From positions 62,001 through 126,000 of the forward strand of contig NZ_JAKWBE010000022.1 of assembly GCF_022513565.1 (NCBI RefSeq): 64,000 bases of DNA, written 5' to 3'. Origin of the DNA: Streptomyces gilvus (lineage in GTDB: Bacteria; Actinomycetota; Actinomycetes; Streptomycetales; Streptomycetaceae). Below the pieces are notes generated by a model. That model saw nothing but the letters and a program-made list of their open reading frames with translations, was not told the origin of the DNA and did not search any database. Shown here one piece after another: positions 1 to 8,422 of the stretch. Position 1 is the stretch's first letter. Every line of letters begins with the position of its first letter. The position numbers were made by a program, and so were the translations under genes.

Positions 1-184
1 AGTAGTCGACCAGGGCCTCCGGGTCGCTCGGCACCCGGGAGTCGGGATGCCGTGCCGCCAGCTCCGACACGATCCTGGGGGAGGCGGAGCCGACGTGGTG
101 GACGTGCAGTTCGGCCTTCGGCAGCGAGGCGATGAAGGCATGCAGATCACGCGGCACACGCGGCTCGACAAGACGCTCGGACAA
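1..184 (-). CDS. add: Adenosine deaminase, N-terminal part (runs off left edge)
   Basis: Only the first 61 codons are in the window. The frame opens with TTG at 184 behind a strong GGGGAGGA ribosome-binding sequence and runs leftward off the edge. The peptide contains KAELHVHHVGSASP. This is the N-terminal His-X-His metal-site region of the adenosine/AMP deaminase TIM-barrel family, followed by the usual Gly-Ser. Family members hydrolyse adenosine to inosine and ammonia in the cytoplasm, in purine salvage. The length and the remaining zinc ligands cannot be checked here. The weak start codon probably explains why the frame is easy to miss. AMP deaminase or an adenine deaminase-like paralogue are less likely alternatives. 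Confidence 0.85.
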   Translation of the reverse strand, partial: MSERLVEPRVPRDLHAFIASLPKAELHVHHVGSASPRIVSELAARHPDSRVPSDPEALVDY

Positions 185-259
185 GGTTCCTCCCCGCAAC
201 AGCGCCCCGAACGCAGCGACTCGGGACGCGGGTGATCGGCTGATCGATGACTCGGGATC

Positions 260-600
260 ATCGTAGGCCGGGGGTGAGGGGTGGGCGGCGGATGGTGGGG
301 AGGGAGACGGGCGGGCGCCGGGGTGGTGGGGTGTGGGGACGGTGGGGGGCGGGGAGTTGGTGGGGCGCGGGACGGTGAGGAGGGAGACGGTGAGGGCTGG
401 GGCGGTTGGGCGTGGGGACGATTGGCTGTGGGGGACGGCGGGGGGCGGACGGTGGGGAGGCGGTGGGGAGGAAGGCGGTGGCGACGGAGTCGGTGGGGCA
501 TGCGGGGGCCGCTCGCGGTGGTGGCGTGGGTTTGACGCGGCGGGGGTGTGTGGTGCGGAGGGGGTGGTCGGTGACCAGGCGGTGAGCGAGGTGGGGGGAG
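260..600. other. G-rich low-complexity spacer
   Basis: The 457-bp gap between the adenosine deaminase start and the DUF4190 gene is dominated by runs of four to six G on the + strand, for example GGGGTGTGGGGACGGTGGGG around 325–345. I see no coding frame with sensible composition. It carries the divergent promoters by position, but no clear −35/−10 could be picked. G-quadruplex formation is a reasonable inference, not shown. Confidence 0.6.
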
Positions 601-641
601 CATCTACCATGGCGTGACGATCGATTGAGGGGGACGGGGAC

Positions 642-1580
642 GTGGCGGATCAGACACAGCCGGGTGGGGGCGCGGGAGCCGAGCAGGACCCGTGGGCGCC
701 GCCGGAGCGCAAGACCTCGCTGGACAAGGGCGCCTCGTCGGCCCCCGGCACACAGCCCGCCCCGCAGGACCGGCAGCCCTCCGCCCAGCCGCCGTCCGCA
801 CACGACCAGGCCACGGTGACGTCCTTCCCGTCGGACGGCTTCGGCCCCCCTGCACAGGGCACCCCCGGCTCCTACCCCCCTGGCCAGTCCACCCCCGGCT
901 TCGGCGCCCCCACCCAGCCGGCATCGGGGTCCGGTTTCGCCGCCCCGGGTCAGGACACTCCCGGACAGGGGACCCCTGGCTTCGGCGCCCCGGAGCAAGG
1001 GCAGGGGGCCGGTTTCGCCGCCCCCGGTCAGGACGCCGCCGGTCAGGGAGCCCCCGGCTTCGGCGCCCCCTCCTACGCCCCGCCCGGCGCCCCCGGCGCC
1101 CCGAACGGCTGGGCCGAGTCGGCCGTGCCGCCTCCGCCCGTCGCGCCCGGCGCGGGTCCGGGCACCCAGGGAGCCGGGCCCGGCGGCTACGGCTACCCCG
1201 CCTACCCGCAGGGCTACGGCTGGCCCGGTATGCAGGCGCCCCCGCAGAACGGCATGGGCACGGCGGCGATGGTGCTGGGCATCCTGTCCTGCTGCCTGTT
1301 CTGCATCTACGGCATCGTCGGCCTGATCCTCGGCGTTCTCGCGGTCGTCTTCGGCGTCAAGGGCAAGCGGCGCGCGGACCGTGGCGAGGCCACCAACCGC
1401 GGACAGGCCCAGGCGGGCTTCATCACCGGCATCATCGGCATCATCCTGGGCCTCGCCACGATCGCCCTGCTGATCGTCGGCATAGTCCTCGCCATCAACG
1501 ACGAGAAGAACCGCACGGACGACGAACCGTCCTACAACTCCGCCCCCAGCATCTCGGCACCACTGCTCGCGCAGGGCTGA
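642..1580 (+). CDS. Pro/Gly-rich DUF4190 membrane protein
   Basis: The 312-residue product has two parts. Residues 1–205 are a Pro/Gly/Gln/Ala-rich, probably disordered cytoplasmic tail. It includes about three imperfect 25-residue repeats built on GFGAP and GFAAPGQD, roughly residues 83–150. Residues 205–290 are the DUF4190 module: one hydrophobic hairpin (MVLGILSCCLFCIYGIVGLILG), a short basic loop KGKRRADRGE, and a second hydrophobic stretch ending LAINDEKNR. The GTG start at 642 follows GAGGGGGA. Such proteins are abundant in Streptomyces and no biochemical role is established. Convergent with the NADAR gene; monocistronic by position. Confidence 0.8.
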   Translation: MADQTQPGGGAGAEQDPWAPPERKTSLDKGASSAPGTQPAPQDRQPSAQPPSAHDQATVTSFPSDGFGPPAQGTPGSYPPGQSTPGFGAPTQPASGSGFAAPGQDTPGQGTPGFGAPEQGQGAGFAAPGQDAAGQGAPGFGAPSYAPPGAPGAPNGWAESAVPPPPVAPGAGPGTQGAGPGGYGYPAYPQGYGWPGMQAPPQNGMGTAAMVLGILSCCLFCIYGIVGLILGVLAVVFGVKGKRRADRGEATNRGQAQAGFITGIIGIILGLATIALLIVGIVLAINDEKNRTDDEPSYNSAPSISAPLLAQG

Positions 1581-1616
1581 CGGCACGACTGACGGCAGAG
1601 GACTGACGGCGCAGGG

Positions 1617-1642
1617 CTGAGCGCGGGCGAACCCCCGCTCAG
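1617..1642 (+). terminator. Hairpin after the DUF4190 gene
   Basis: CTGAGC (1617–1622) pairs with GCTCAG (1637–1642) around a G/C-rich inner segment. It lies 37 bp after the DUF4190 stop in the gap between convergent genes. There is no U-tract, as is common in Streptomyces. The rest of 1581–1849 is C-rich and appears non-coding. Confidence 0.5.
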
Positions 1643-1849
1643 CTCCTGCCCAGCACTCCCACAGCGCCCCGCGCCCCCATCACCGCTGACCTTGCCATTC
1701 AGCCCCTGCTCGCCCCCCAGAAACCGCCCGCCTCCCCCACGGGAACCGCCGATCCGGTCCCGGCTCACCGTCCCGGATCCGCCCGCCCCCACTCCGGGTC
1801 CAGCCGCTTCACTCCCGCCCAGCCCCTCCCCACATCACCCGCACCCCCG

Positions 1850-2479
1850 CTACGGGACCTCAGCGGACTCAGCCCCGGCCACCCCCTCCCGCAACCGCCC
1901 CCGCGCCTCCATCAACGCGAACCCCAGCAGATTCAGCCCCCTCCACCGCTCCGGATCCGTCGCCGCCTCGTCGTCCGCCGTGAGGCCGATGCCCCACACG
2001 CGGTCCACGGGGCTCGCCTCCACCAGCACCCGATCACCCGTGCCCAGCAGAAACCCCCGCAGATCGGCGTGCGCGGCGAACTTGTGGACGCTGCCCTCGA
2101 CGACGATCCCGAAGCGCTCGCGTTCCCAGACCGCCTCGTCGAAGCCCCTTACCAGCCGACCCGCCTTCTTGGCCTGTGAGGGATGCCCGGCCTCCAGGGC
2201 CCGCCGCTCCGCCTCCGCGTCCCCGAACAGCCGTGCCTTGCGCGCCATCATCCAGTGCTCGGCGGTCGCACAGGTCACCCCGTCCACCGTGAACGGCGAC
2301 GGCCACCACTGGCTCAGACAGCTCGCCCCGATCTGTCCGTCCGCCCGCGGCCGATGCCCCCAGAAGTGCAGGTACTTGACCTTCGCCCCCGCGCGGACCT
2401 CCCTGACCAGGGCCTCTCGCGAGTCGATCTTCCCCGTGATCCTCTCCATGCACGCGAGTCTCGCAGCCACCACTGACAC
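1850..2479 (-). CDS. NADAR-family protein (YbiA-like N-glycosidase)
   Basis: The 209-residue protein belongs to the NADAR/YbiA superfamily. It shows the family's FWGHRP, SQWWPSPF and TAEHWMM motifs, then the KAGRLVRGF segment and a C-terminal TADDEAATDPERWRGLNLLG block. Characterised members hydrolyse the N-glycosidic bond of riboflavin-biosynthesis intermediates, or process ADP-ribose-linked nucleobases, so metabolite repair is the likely role. The GTG at 2479 sits 5 nt after a GGGACGGA ribosome-binding sequence and is preferred. An internal ATG at 2449 (MERITGK) lacks one. Transcribed away from the polyamine operon; the two starts share the dyad-containing gap. Confidence 0.85.
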   Translation of the reverse strand: MSVVAARLACMERITGKIDSREALVREVRAGAKVKYLHFWGHRPRADGQIGASCLSQWWPSPFTVDGVTCATAEHWMMARKARLFGDAEAERRALEAGHPSQAKKAGRLVRGFDEAVWERERFGIVVEGSVHKFAAHADLRGFLLGTGDRVLVEASPVDRVWGIGLTADDEAATDPERWRGLNLLGFALMEARGRLREGVAGAESAEVP

Positions 2480-2513
2480 TCCGTCCCCCCTTTTCCATGC
2501 TCACTCGACACCT

Positions 2514-2568
2514 GGTCGACAGATTCCGTCGCGTAACCGAAAGGCAACAACGGAATCACTTGTCGACC
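2514..2568. promoter_or_regulatory. Nested inverted repeat upstream of the polyamine operon
   Basis: Two concentric dyads share a centre. GGTCGACA (2514–2521) pairs with TGTCGACC (2561–2568), and GATTCCGT (2522–2529) pairs with ACGGAATC (2550–2557). The left arms abut, and the right arms are separated by 3 nt. The site lies in the divergent gap, 93 bp before the aldehyde dehydrogenase start. It could be a double operator or a structured leader. The protein that binds it is unknown; the PucR regulator at 15346 is one candidate. Confidence 0.55.
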
Positions 2569-2660
2569 GCCATTCCCTCTGTCAGGATCGGCACTCAAAT
2601 CGAGCTGGAGCTACGCCACCCGCCCCCTTCCCCCGGGGGGCGACGGCGGAGGAGAGCGAC

Positions 2661-4202
2661 ATGCAGAACCCGGGCACCGCCACCCCGGAACGATTCCCCG
2701 CGCAGGACCGCCTCGCGGACGGCGCGCAGTACATCGCGGGACGCCCGACCAAGGGCACGTCCGGCCGTACGCACGCCGTCGTCGACCCGGCGACCGGCGC
2801 GGAGGTCTACACGTACGAGCTGGCCGGCCCGTACGACGTCGACGCGGCCGTCGCCGCCGCCCGAGAGGCCTTCCCGGGCTGGGCGGGTGCCACCCCGGGC
2901 GAGCGCTCGGACGCCCTGCACCGGTTCGCCGCCGTGATCGCCGACCGCGCCGAGGAGTTCGCGCGCGCCGAGGCGCTGCAGTGCGGCAAGCCGCTGAAGC
3001 TGACCCGTGAGTTCGACGTGCCGGGCACCATCGACAACACCGCGTTCTTCGCGGGCGCCGCCCGGCATCTGCAGGGGCAGTCGGCCGGTGAGTACTCCGG
3101 CGACCACACCTCGTACGTCCGCCGCGAACCGATCGGCGTCGTCGGCTCCATCGCGCCCTGGAACTACCCCCTGCAGATGGCCGCCTGGAAGATCCTCCCG
3201 GCGATCGCCGCGGGCAACACCATCGTGCTGAAGCCCGCCGAGCTGACCCCGCTCACCTCGCTGCTGTTCGCCCAGGCCGCGACCGACGCCGGCATCCCGG
3301 ACGGTGTCGTCAACATCGTCACCGGCACCGGCAGGGAGGCCGGCGAGCACCTGGTCGCCCACCCCGACGTCGCCATGACCTCCTTCACCGGCTCCACCGC
3401 CGTCGGCAGGCGCGTCGCCGAGATCGCCACGGCGACCGTCAAGCGCCTGCACCTGGAGCTCGGCGGCAAGGCCCCCTTCGTCGTCTTCGACGACGCCGAC
3501 CTCGAGGCGGCCGTCAACGGCGCGGTCGCGGGCGCGCTCATCAACACGGGGCAGGACTGCACGGCCGCCACGCGCGCGTATGTGCAGCGGCCCCTCTACG
3601 AGGCGTTCGTCGAGCGGACGGCCGCCCTCATGGAGACCGTCCGGCTCGGCGACCCGTTCGCGCCGGGCACCGACCTCGGACCGCTGATCTCGCACGTCCA
3701 GCGCGACCGCGTAGCCGGTTTCGTCGAGCGGGCGCGCTCCTACGCGCGCGTGGTCACCGGCGGCGAGGCTCCGCAGGGGGAGCTGAAGAGCGGCGCCTAC
3801 TACCGCCCGACCCTCGTCGCCGACGCCGCACAGGACAGCGAGATCGTGCAGTCCGAGATCTTCGGACCGGTGCTGGTGGTCCTGCCGTTCGACAGCGACG
3901 ACGAGGGCATCCGGCTCGCGAACGACACGCCGTACGGCCTCGCCGCCTCGGCCTGGAGCCGGGACGTCTACCGGGCGAACCGCGCCACCCGCGAGATCAG
4001 GGCGGGCTGCGTGTGGATCAACGACCACATTCCGATCATCAGCGAGATGCCCCACGGCGGGTACCAGGCGTCCGGCTTCGGCAAGGACATGTCCGCGTAC
4101 TCGTTCGAGGAGTACACCCAGATCAAGCACGTCATGTTCGACAACACGGCGGTGGCCCGCAAGGACTGGCACCGCACGATCTTCGGGGACCGACAGCAGT
4201 AG
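2661..4202 (+). CDS. Aldehyde dehydrogenase, aminobutyraldehyde/PuuC type
   Basis: A 513-residue NAD(P)-dependent aldehyde dehydrogenase. Catalytic Cys is about residue 300 in NTGQDCTAATR, the general-base Glu about 266 in LELGGKAPF, and the fold signature APWNYPLQMA precedes them. The closest families are 4-aminobutyraldehyde (PatD/YdcW), gamma-glutamyl-aminobutyraldehyde (PuuC) and betaine aldehyde dehydrogenases. Position fixes the likely role: it begins a same-strand run with a PotDABC importer and a PuuB-like oxidase. It should therefore oxidise the aldehyde made from imported polyamine to GABA or gamma-glutamyl-GABA. ATG 2661 follows GGAGGAGAG; the open frame extends far upstream only because of base composition. 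Confidence 0.88.
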   Translation: MQNPGTATPERFPAQDRLADGAQYIAGRPTKGTSGRTHAVVDPATGAEVYTYELAGPYDVDAAVAAAREAFPGWAGATPGERSDALHRFAAVIADRAEEFARAEALQCGKPLKLTREFDVPGTIDNTAFFAGAARHLQGQSAGEYSGDHTSYVRREPIGVVGSIAPWNYPLQMAAWKILPAIAAGNTIVLKPAELTPLTSLLFAQAATDAGIPDGVVNIVTGTGREAGEHLVAHPDVAMTSFTGSTAVGRRVAEIATATVKRLHLELGGKAPFVVFDDADLEAAVNGAVAGALINTGQDCTAATRAYVQRPLYEAFVERTAALMETVRLGDPFAPGTDLGPLISHVQRDRVAGFVERARSYARVVTGGEAPQGELKSGAYYRPTLVADAAQDSEIVQSEIFGPVLVVLPFDSDDEGIRLANDTPYGLAASAWSRDVYRANRATREIRAGCVWINDHIPIISEMPHGGYQASGFGKDMSAYSFEEYTQIKHVMFDNTAVARKDWHRTIFGDRQQ

Positions 4203-4250
4203 AGCAGGCCGCCCGACCCGCGGCCGCGACTCCCGAAAGGGCAGCAGCGC

Positions 4251-5498
4251 ATGGAGCAGTACGAGCCCGACCGCCTGTCACCGGCCGTGGCGGCCGCGAT
4301 GCGGCGCAGCCTTCGCGACGGCCGGGCGGCGATGACCCGCCGGTCCCTGTTGCGCGCCTCCGCGGGCGGCGCGCTCACCCTCGGCGGCCTCGGCGCGCTG
4401 AGCGCCTGCGGCATCCCCGCGGCCGGCAAGACGAGCGGCGGAGTGTCGGCGGACGACCACTCGGCCAAGGAGAAGGAGGTCAACTTCTCCAACTGGCCCG
4501 AGTACATCGACGTGGACGACAGCGAGAAGCACCACCCCACGCTGGACGCGTTCCGCAAGCGGACCGGCATCACCGTCAAGTACACCGAGGACATCAACGA
4601 CAACGACGAGTTCTTCGGCAAGATCCAGCCGCAGCTCGCCGCCGGCCAGGACACCGGCCGCGACCTGATCGTCCTCACCGACTGGCTGGCCGCCCGCATG
4701 ATCCGGCTCGGCTACGTGCAGAAACTGGACGCGTCGAACCTGCCGCACGCCTACGCCAACCTCTCGGACCAGTTCCGCAGCCCCGACTGGGACCCGGGCC
4801 GCGCCTACTCGTACGTGTGGCAGGGCATCTCGACCGTCATCGCGTACAACAAGAAGGCCCTCGACGGCGTCGAGGTGAAGTCGGTCTCCGACCTCCTCGA
4901 CAACCCCAGGCTCAAGGGCCGCGTCGGCTTCCTGACCGAGATGCGTGACACCGTCGGCATGACCATGCTGGACATGGGCAAGGACCCGGCGAAGTTCACC
5001 GACGACGACTACGACGCCGTCATCGCCCGCCTCCAGAAGGCCGTCGACAAGGGGCAGATCCGCCGCTTCACCGGCAACGACTACACGTCCGACCTCACCA
5101 AGGGCGACTTCGCCGCGTGCGTGGCCTGGGGCGGCGACATCGTCCAACTGCAGGCGGACAACCCGGACGTCGGCTACGTCATCCCCGACAGCGGCTACAT
5201 GACGTCGACGGACAACATGATGATCCCCAACAAGGCCCGTCACAAGACGAACGCCGAGCGGCTCATCGACTACTACTACGAGCCCGAACCGGCCGCCGAA
5301 CTCGCCGCCTACGTCAACTACGTCAGCCCCGTCGCGGGAGTGGTGCCCTACCTCGCAAAGATCGACAAGTCGGCGGCGAGCAACCCGTTGATCGTCCCCG
5401 ACAAGGCCATGCAGGCGAAGTCCCACGCCTTCCGCGCGCTGAGCTCGAAGGAAGAGACCGCCTACCAGCAGAAGTTCGCGAAGCTCACAGGGGCGTGA
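4251..5498 (+). CDS. potD: Spermidine/putrescine-binding lipoprotein (PotD/PotF type)
   Basis: A 415-residue extracellular solute-binding protein for the importer encoded just downstream. The N-terminus has a twin-arginine motif TRRSLLRAS (about residues 28–36), a hydrophobic stretch and a lipobox LSAC with the acylated Cys near residue 53. It should thus be Tat-exported and lipid-anchored. The mature part has typical PotD landmarks: NFSNWPEYID, YTEDINDNDEFFGKIQP, YVWQGISTVIAYNKKAL and DNMMIPNKARH. The gap to the upstream aldehyde dehydrogenase is 48 bp and to potA 5 bp, so one transcript is likely. Putrescine or spermidine is the expected ligand; specificity cannot be read from sequence. Confidence 0.92.
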   Translation: MEQYEPDRLSPAVAAAMRRSLRDGRAAMTRRSLLRASAGGALTLGGLGALSACGIPAAGKTSGGVSADDHSAKEKEVNFSNWPEYIDVDDSEKHHPTLDAFRKRTGITVKYTEDINDNDEFFGKIQPQLAAGQDTGRDLIVLTDWLAARMIRLGYVQKLDASNLPHAYANLSDQFRSPDWDPGRAYSYVWQGISTVIAYNKKALDGVEVKSVSDLLDNPRLKGRVGFLTEMRDTVGMTMLDMGKDPAKFTDDDYDAVIARLQKAVDKGQIRRFTGNDYTSDLTKGDFAACVAWGGDIVQLQADNPDVGYVIPDSGYMTSTDNMMIPNKARHKTNAERLIDYYYEPEPAAELAAYVNYVSPVAGVVPYLAKIDKSAASNPLIVPDKAMQAKSHAFRALSSKEETAYQQKFAKLTGA

Positions 5499-5503
5499 CG
5501 AAG

Positions 5504-6676
5504 ATGACCAAGGACACCAGCGGCGACGTCCGCCTCGCCGGTATCAGCAAGACGTACGACAACGGTTTCACCGCCGTGCAGCCGCTCGACCTGACGGTGC
5601 CGCAGGGCTCCTTCTTCGCCCTGCTCGGCGCCTCCGGCTGCGGCAAGACCACCACCCTGCGCATGATCGCCGGGCTGGAGGAGCCCACCACGGGCACCGT
5701 CCACCTCGGCGACCAGGAGGTCACCCACCTGCAGCCGTACAAGCGGCCGGTGAACACCGTCTTCCAGTCGTACGCCCTCTTCCCGCACCTCGACATCTTC
5801 GAGAACGTCGCCTTCGGCCTGCGCCGGCGCGGCATCAAGAGCGTGAAGAAGCAGGTCGAGGACATGCTGGAGCTGGTCCAGCTCGGCGAGCAGGCCCGCA
5901 AGAAACCGCACCAGCTCTCCGGCGGCCAGCAGCAGCGCGTCGCCGTCGCCCGCGCCCTGATCAACCACCCCAAGGTGCTCCTGCTCGACGAGCCCCTCGG
6001 CGCCCTCGACCTCAAGCTGCGCCGCCAGATGCAGTTGGAGCTCAAGCGCATCCAGACCGAGGTCGGCATCACCTTCATCCATGTCACGCACGACCAGGAG
6101 GAGGCCATGACCATGGCCGACACGGTCGCCGTGATGAACGCGGGCCGCGTCGAGCAGCTCGGCTCCCCGACAGACCTGTACGAGAACCCGCAGACCACGT
6201 TCGTCGCCAACTTCCTCGGCACGTCCAACCTGATCGAGGCCGAGGTCGACACCAAGAGCGGCGACGACATCGTGCTCAGGGCGGGCGGCGGCAAGCTCGT
6301 GCTGCCCGAGGCGCGCTGCTCGGCGCCCACCACGACCGGCGGCAAGGTCCTGGTCGGTGTGCGCCCCGAGAAGATCTCCCTCACCCACGCCGACGACGCG
6401 GGCGAGATAGCCGAGGGCCGCAACCGCATCACCGGGAGGATCGCCGACTCCTCCTTCATCGGCGTCTCCACCCAGTACGTCATCGACAGCCCCGTCTGCC
6501 CCGAGTTCGAGGTCTACGCGCAGAACATCGACCGCGACGCCCGGCTGGTGCCCGGCGCCGAGGTCGTCCTGCACTGGAACCCGGCCCACACCTTCGGCCT
6601 CGACGCGGCACAGTCCCTGCTTGCTGGGACGGTGGGCGACGCCGGTGTCGCCGAGGTCGAGGAGGAGGCCGCCTGA
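5504..6676 (+). CDS. potA: Polyamine ABC importer ATPase PotA
   Basis: A 390-residue ATPase. Walker A is GASGCGKTT (about residues 41–49), the signature LSGGQQQRV (about 139), Walker B VLLLDEP (about 161–167) and the switch His lies in VTHDQEEA. Residues after about 240 form the TOBE/OB regulatory domain typical of PotA and MalK relatives. It energises uptake through the PotB/PotC pair. ATG 5504 is chosen over the in-frame GTG at 5495 because the AGGGG at 5489 is correctly spaced only for the ATG. Its stop overlaps potB's start (ATGA), indicating translational coupling. Confidence 0.93.
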   Translation: MTKDTSGDVRLAGISKTYDNGFTAVQPLDLTVPQGSFFALLGASGCGKTTTLRMIAGLEEPTTGTVHLGDQEVTHLQPYKRPVNTVFQSYALFPHLDIFENVAFGLRRRGIKSVKKQVEDMLELVQLGEQARKKPHQLSGGQQQRVAVARALINHPKVLLLDEPLGALDLKLRRQMQLELKRIQTEVGITFIHVTHDQEEAMTMADTVAVMNAGRVEQLGSPTDLYENPQTTFVANFLGTSNLIEAEVDTKSGDDIVLRAGGGKLVLPEARCSAPTTTGGKVLVGVRPEKISLTHADDAGEIAEGRNRITGRIADSSFIGVSTQYVIDSPVCPEFEVYAQNIDRDARLVPGAEVVLHWNPAHTFGLDAAQSLLAGTVGDAGVAEVEEEAA

Positions 6677-7599
6677 TGGCCGCCGTCACCGAGGCGCCGC
6701 CCCTGGCGCCGGCCCCCGAGAAGAAGCCCCCGCGCAAGCGGGGCCGCCTGGTGCCGTACTGGCTGCTGCTGCCCGGCATCCTCTGGCTGATCGTCTTCTT
6801 CGCGCTGCCGATGATCTACCAGGCCTCCACGTCCGTGCAGACGGGCTCCCTGGAGGAGGGCTACAAGGTCACCTGGCACTTCGCCACCTACTGGGACGCG
6901 CTGAGCGAGTACTGGCCGCAGTTCCTGCGCTCGGTCTCCTACGCCGCCGCCGCGACCGTGCTGTGCCTGCTGCTCGGGTATCCGCTGGCCTACCTGATCG
7001 CCTTCCGCGCGGGACGCTGGCGGAACCTGATCATGATCCTGGTGATCGCGCCGTTCTTCACCAGCTTCCTGATCCGCACCCTGGCCTGGAAGACGATCCT
7101 CGCCGACAACGGCCCGGTGGTGCACACCCTCAACTCGCTGCACGTCCTGGACCTGACCAACTGGCTGGGCTGGACGGCCGGCGACCGTGTGCTGGCGACA
7201 CCGCTCGCGGTCGTGTGCGGACTGACGTACAACTTCTTGCCGTTCATGATCCTGCCGCTGTACACCTCGCTGGAGCGCATCGACGGACGGCTGCACGAGG
7301 CGGCGGGCGATCTGTACGCGAAGCCGTTCACCACCTTCCGCAAGGTGACCTTCCCGCTGTCGATGCCGGGCGTGGTCTCCGGCACCCTGCTGACCTTCAT
7401 CCCGGCGGCCGGCGACTACGTCAACGCGGACCTGCTCGGTTCGACGGACACCCGGATGGTCGGAAACGTCATCCAGACGCAGTTCCTGAGAATTCTCGAC
7501 TATCCGACGGCCGCCGCCCTTTCCTTCATCCTCATGGCCGCGATCCTCGCCATGGTCACCTTCTACATCCGCAAGTCCGGGACGGAGGATCTGGTTTAA
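6676..7599 (+). CDS. potB: Polyamine ABC importer permease PotB
   Basis: A 307-residue inner-membrane permease. After a basic cytoplasmic N-terminus (KKPPRKRGR) come about six hydrophobic segments, the first being VPYWLLLPGILWLIVFFALP. The cytoplasmic EAA loop that docks on PotA reads EAAGDLYAKPFTTFRKVTFP (about residues 210–230). It pairs with PotC to form the translocation channel. The start overlaps the potA stop and its own stop abuts the potC start. This gives four transporter genes in the order D-A-B-C with no gap longer than 5 bp. Confidence 0.93.
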   Translation: MAAVTEAPPLAPAPEKKPPRKRGRLVPYWLLLPGILWLIVFFALPMIYQASTSVQTGSLEEGYKVTWHFATYWDALSEYWPQFLRSVSYAAAATVLCLLLGYPLAYLIAFRAGRWRNLIMILVIAPFFTSFLIRTLAWKTILADNGPVVHTLNSLHVLDLTNWLGWTAGDRVLATPLAVVCGLTYNFLPFMILPLYTSLERIDGRLHEAAGDLYAKPFTTFRKVTFPLSMPGVVSGTLLTFIPAAGDYVNADLLGSTDTRMVGNVIQTQFLRILDYPTAAALSFILMAAILAMVTFYIRKSGTEDLV

Positions 7600-8400
7600 A
7601 TGGCCTTCGTCAACTGGCTCAAGCGTCATCTCGTCGTCATCGCGGGACTGATCACCCTCGGGTATCTCCTGCTGCCCAACGTCATCGTGACGGTGTTCTC
7701 CTTCAACAAACCGAAGGGGCGCTTCAACTACGAGTGGCAGCAGTTCTCCCTGGACGCCTGGAAACAGCCCTGCGGGGTCGCCGACATGTGCGGCTCGCTC
7801 TCCATCAGCCTGCGGATCGCCGCGCTCGCGACCATCGGCGCGACGGTCCTCGGCACCATGATCGCCTTCGCGCTGGTGCGTTACCGCTTCCGCGCGCGGG
7901 GCGCGGTGAACTCGCTGATCTTCCTGCCGATGGCGATGCCCGAGGTCGTGATGGCGGCCTCGCTGCTCACCCTGTTCCTCAACCTGGGTGCCCAGCTGGG
8001 CTTCTGGACGATCCTGATCGCCCACATCATGTTCTGCCTCAGCTTCGTCGTCGTCGCCGTCAAGGCGCGCGTGATGTCGATGGACCCGCGCCTGGAGGAG
8101 GCCGCGCGGGATCTGTACGCCAGCCCGGCGCAGACCTTCCTCAGGGTCACCCTGCCGATCGCGGCGCCGGGAATCGCCGCGGGCGCGCTGCTGTCCTTCG
8201 CGCTCTCCTTCGACGATTTCATCATCACCAATTTCAACGCGGGCTCGACCGTCACCTTCCCGATGTTCGTCTGGGGTTCGGCACAGCGCGGAACGCCCGT
8301 CCAGATCAACGTCATCGGCACGACCATGTTCCTCGTCGCGGTACTGCTGGTCCTGACCTCCATGGTCATCGGCAATCGCCGCAACAAGCAGAAGGCATAA
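7600..8400 (+). CDS. potC: Polyamine ABC importer permease PotC
   Basis: A 266-residue permease, the usual length for PotC, with about six membrane segments. Its EAA loop EEAARDLYASPAQTFLRVTLP (about residues 166–186) contacts PotA. The motif SFDDFIITNF near residue 207 is characteristic of PotC/PotI proteins. ATG 7600 directly follows the potB TAA. The next gene starts 22 bp on, so the oxidase is probably co-transcribed with the importer. Confidence 0.93.
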   Translation: MAFVNWLKRHLVVIAGLITLGYLLLPNVIVTVFSFNKPKGRFNYEWQQFSLDAWKQPCGVADMCGSLSISLRIAALATIGATVLGTMIAFALVRYRFRARGAVNSLIFLPMAMPEVVMAASLLTLFLNLGAQLGFWTILIAHIMFCLSFVVVAVKARVMSMDPRLEEAARDLYASPAQTFLRVTLPIAAPGIAAGALLSFALSFDDFIITNFNAGSTVTFPMFVWGSAQRGTPVQINVIGTTMFLVAVLLVLTSMVIGNRRNKQKA

Positions 8401-8422
8401 GCACCTGTAGGGAGTTGAAATC

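Noticed and set aside
258..1586. A 442-codon minus-strand frame across the G-rich spacer and DUF4190 gene
   Set aside because: It has no ribosome-binding sequence and a low-complexity Arg/Pro/Gly product, and it overlaps the well-supported DUF4190 gene and the adenosine deaminase promoter region.
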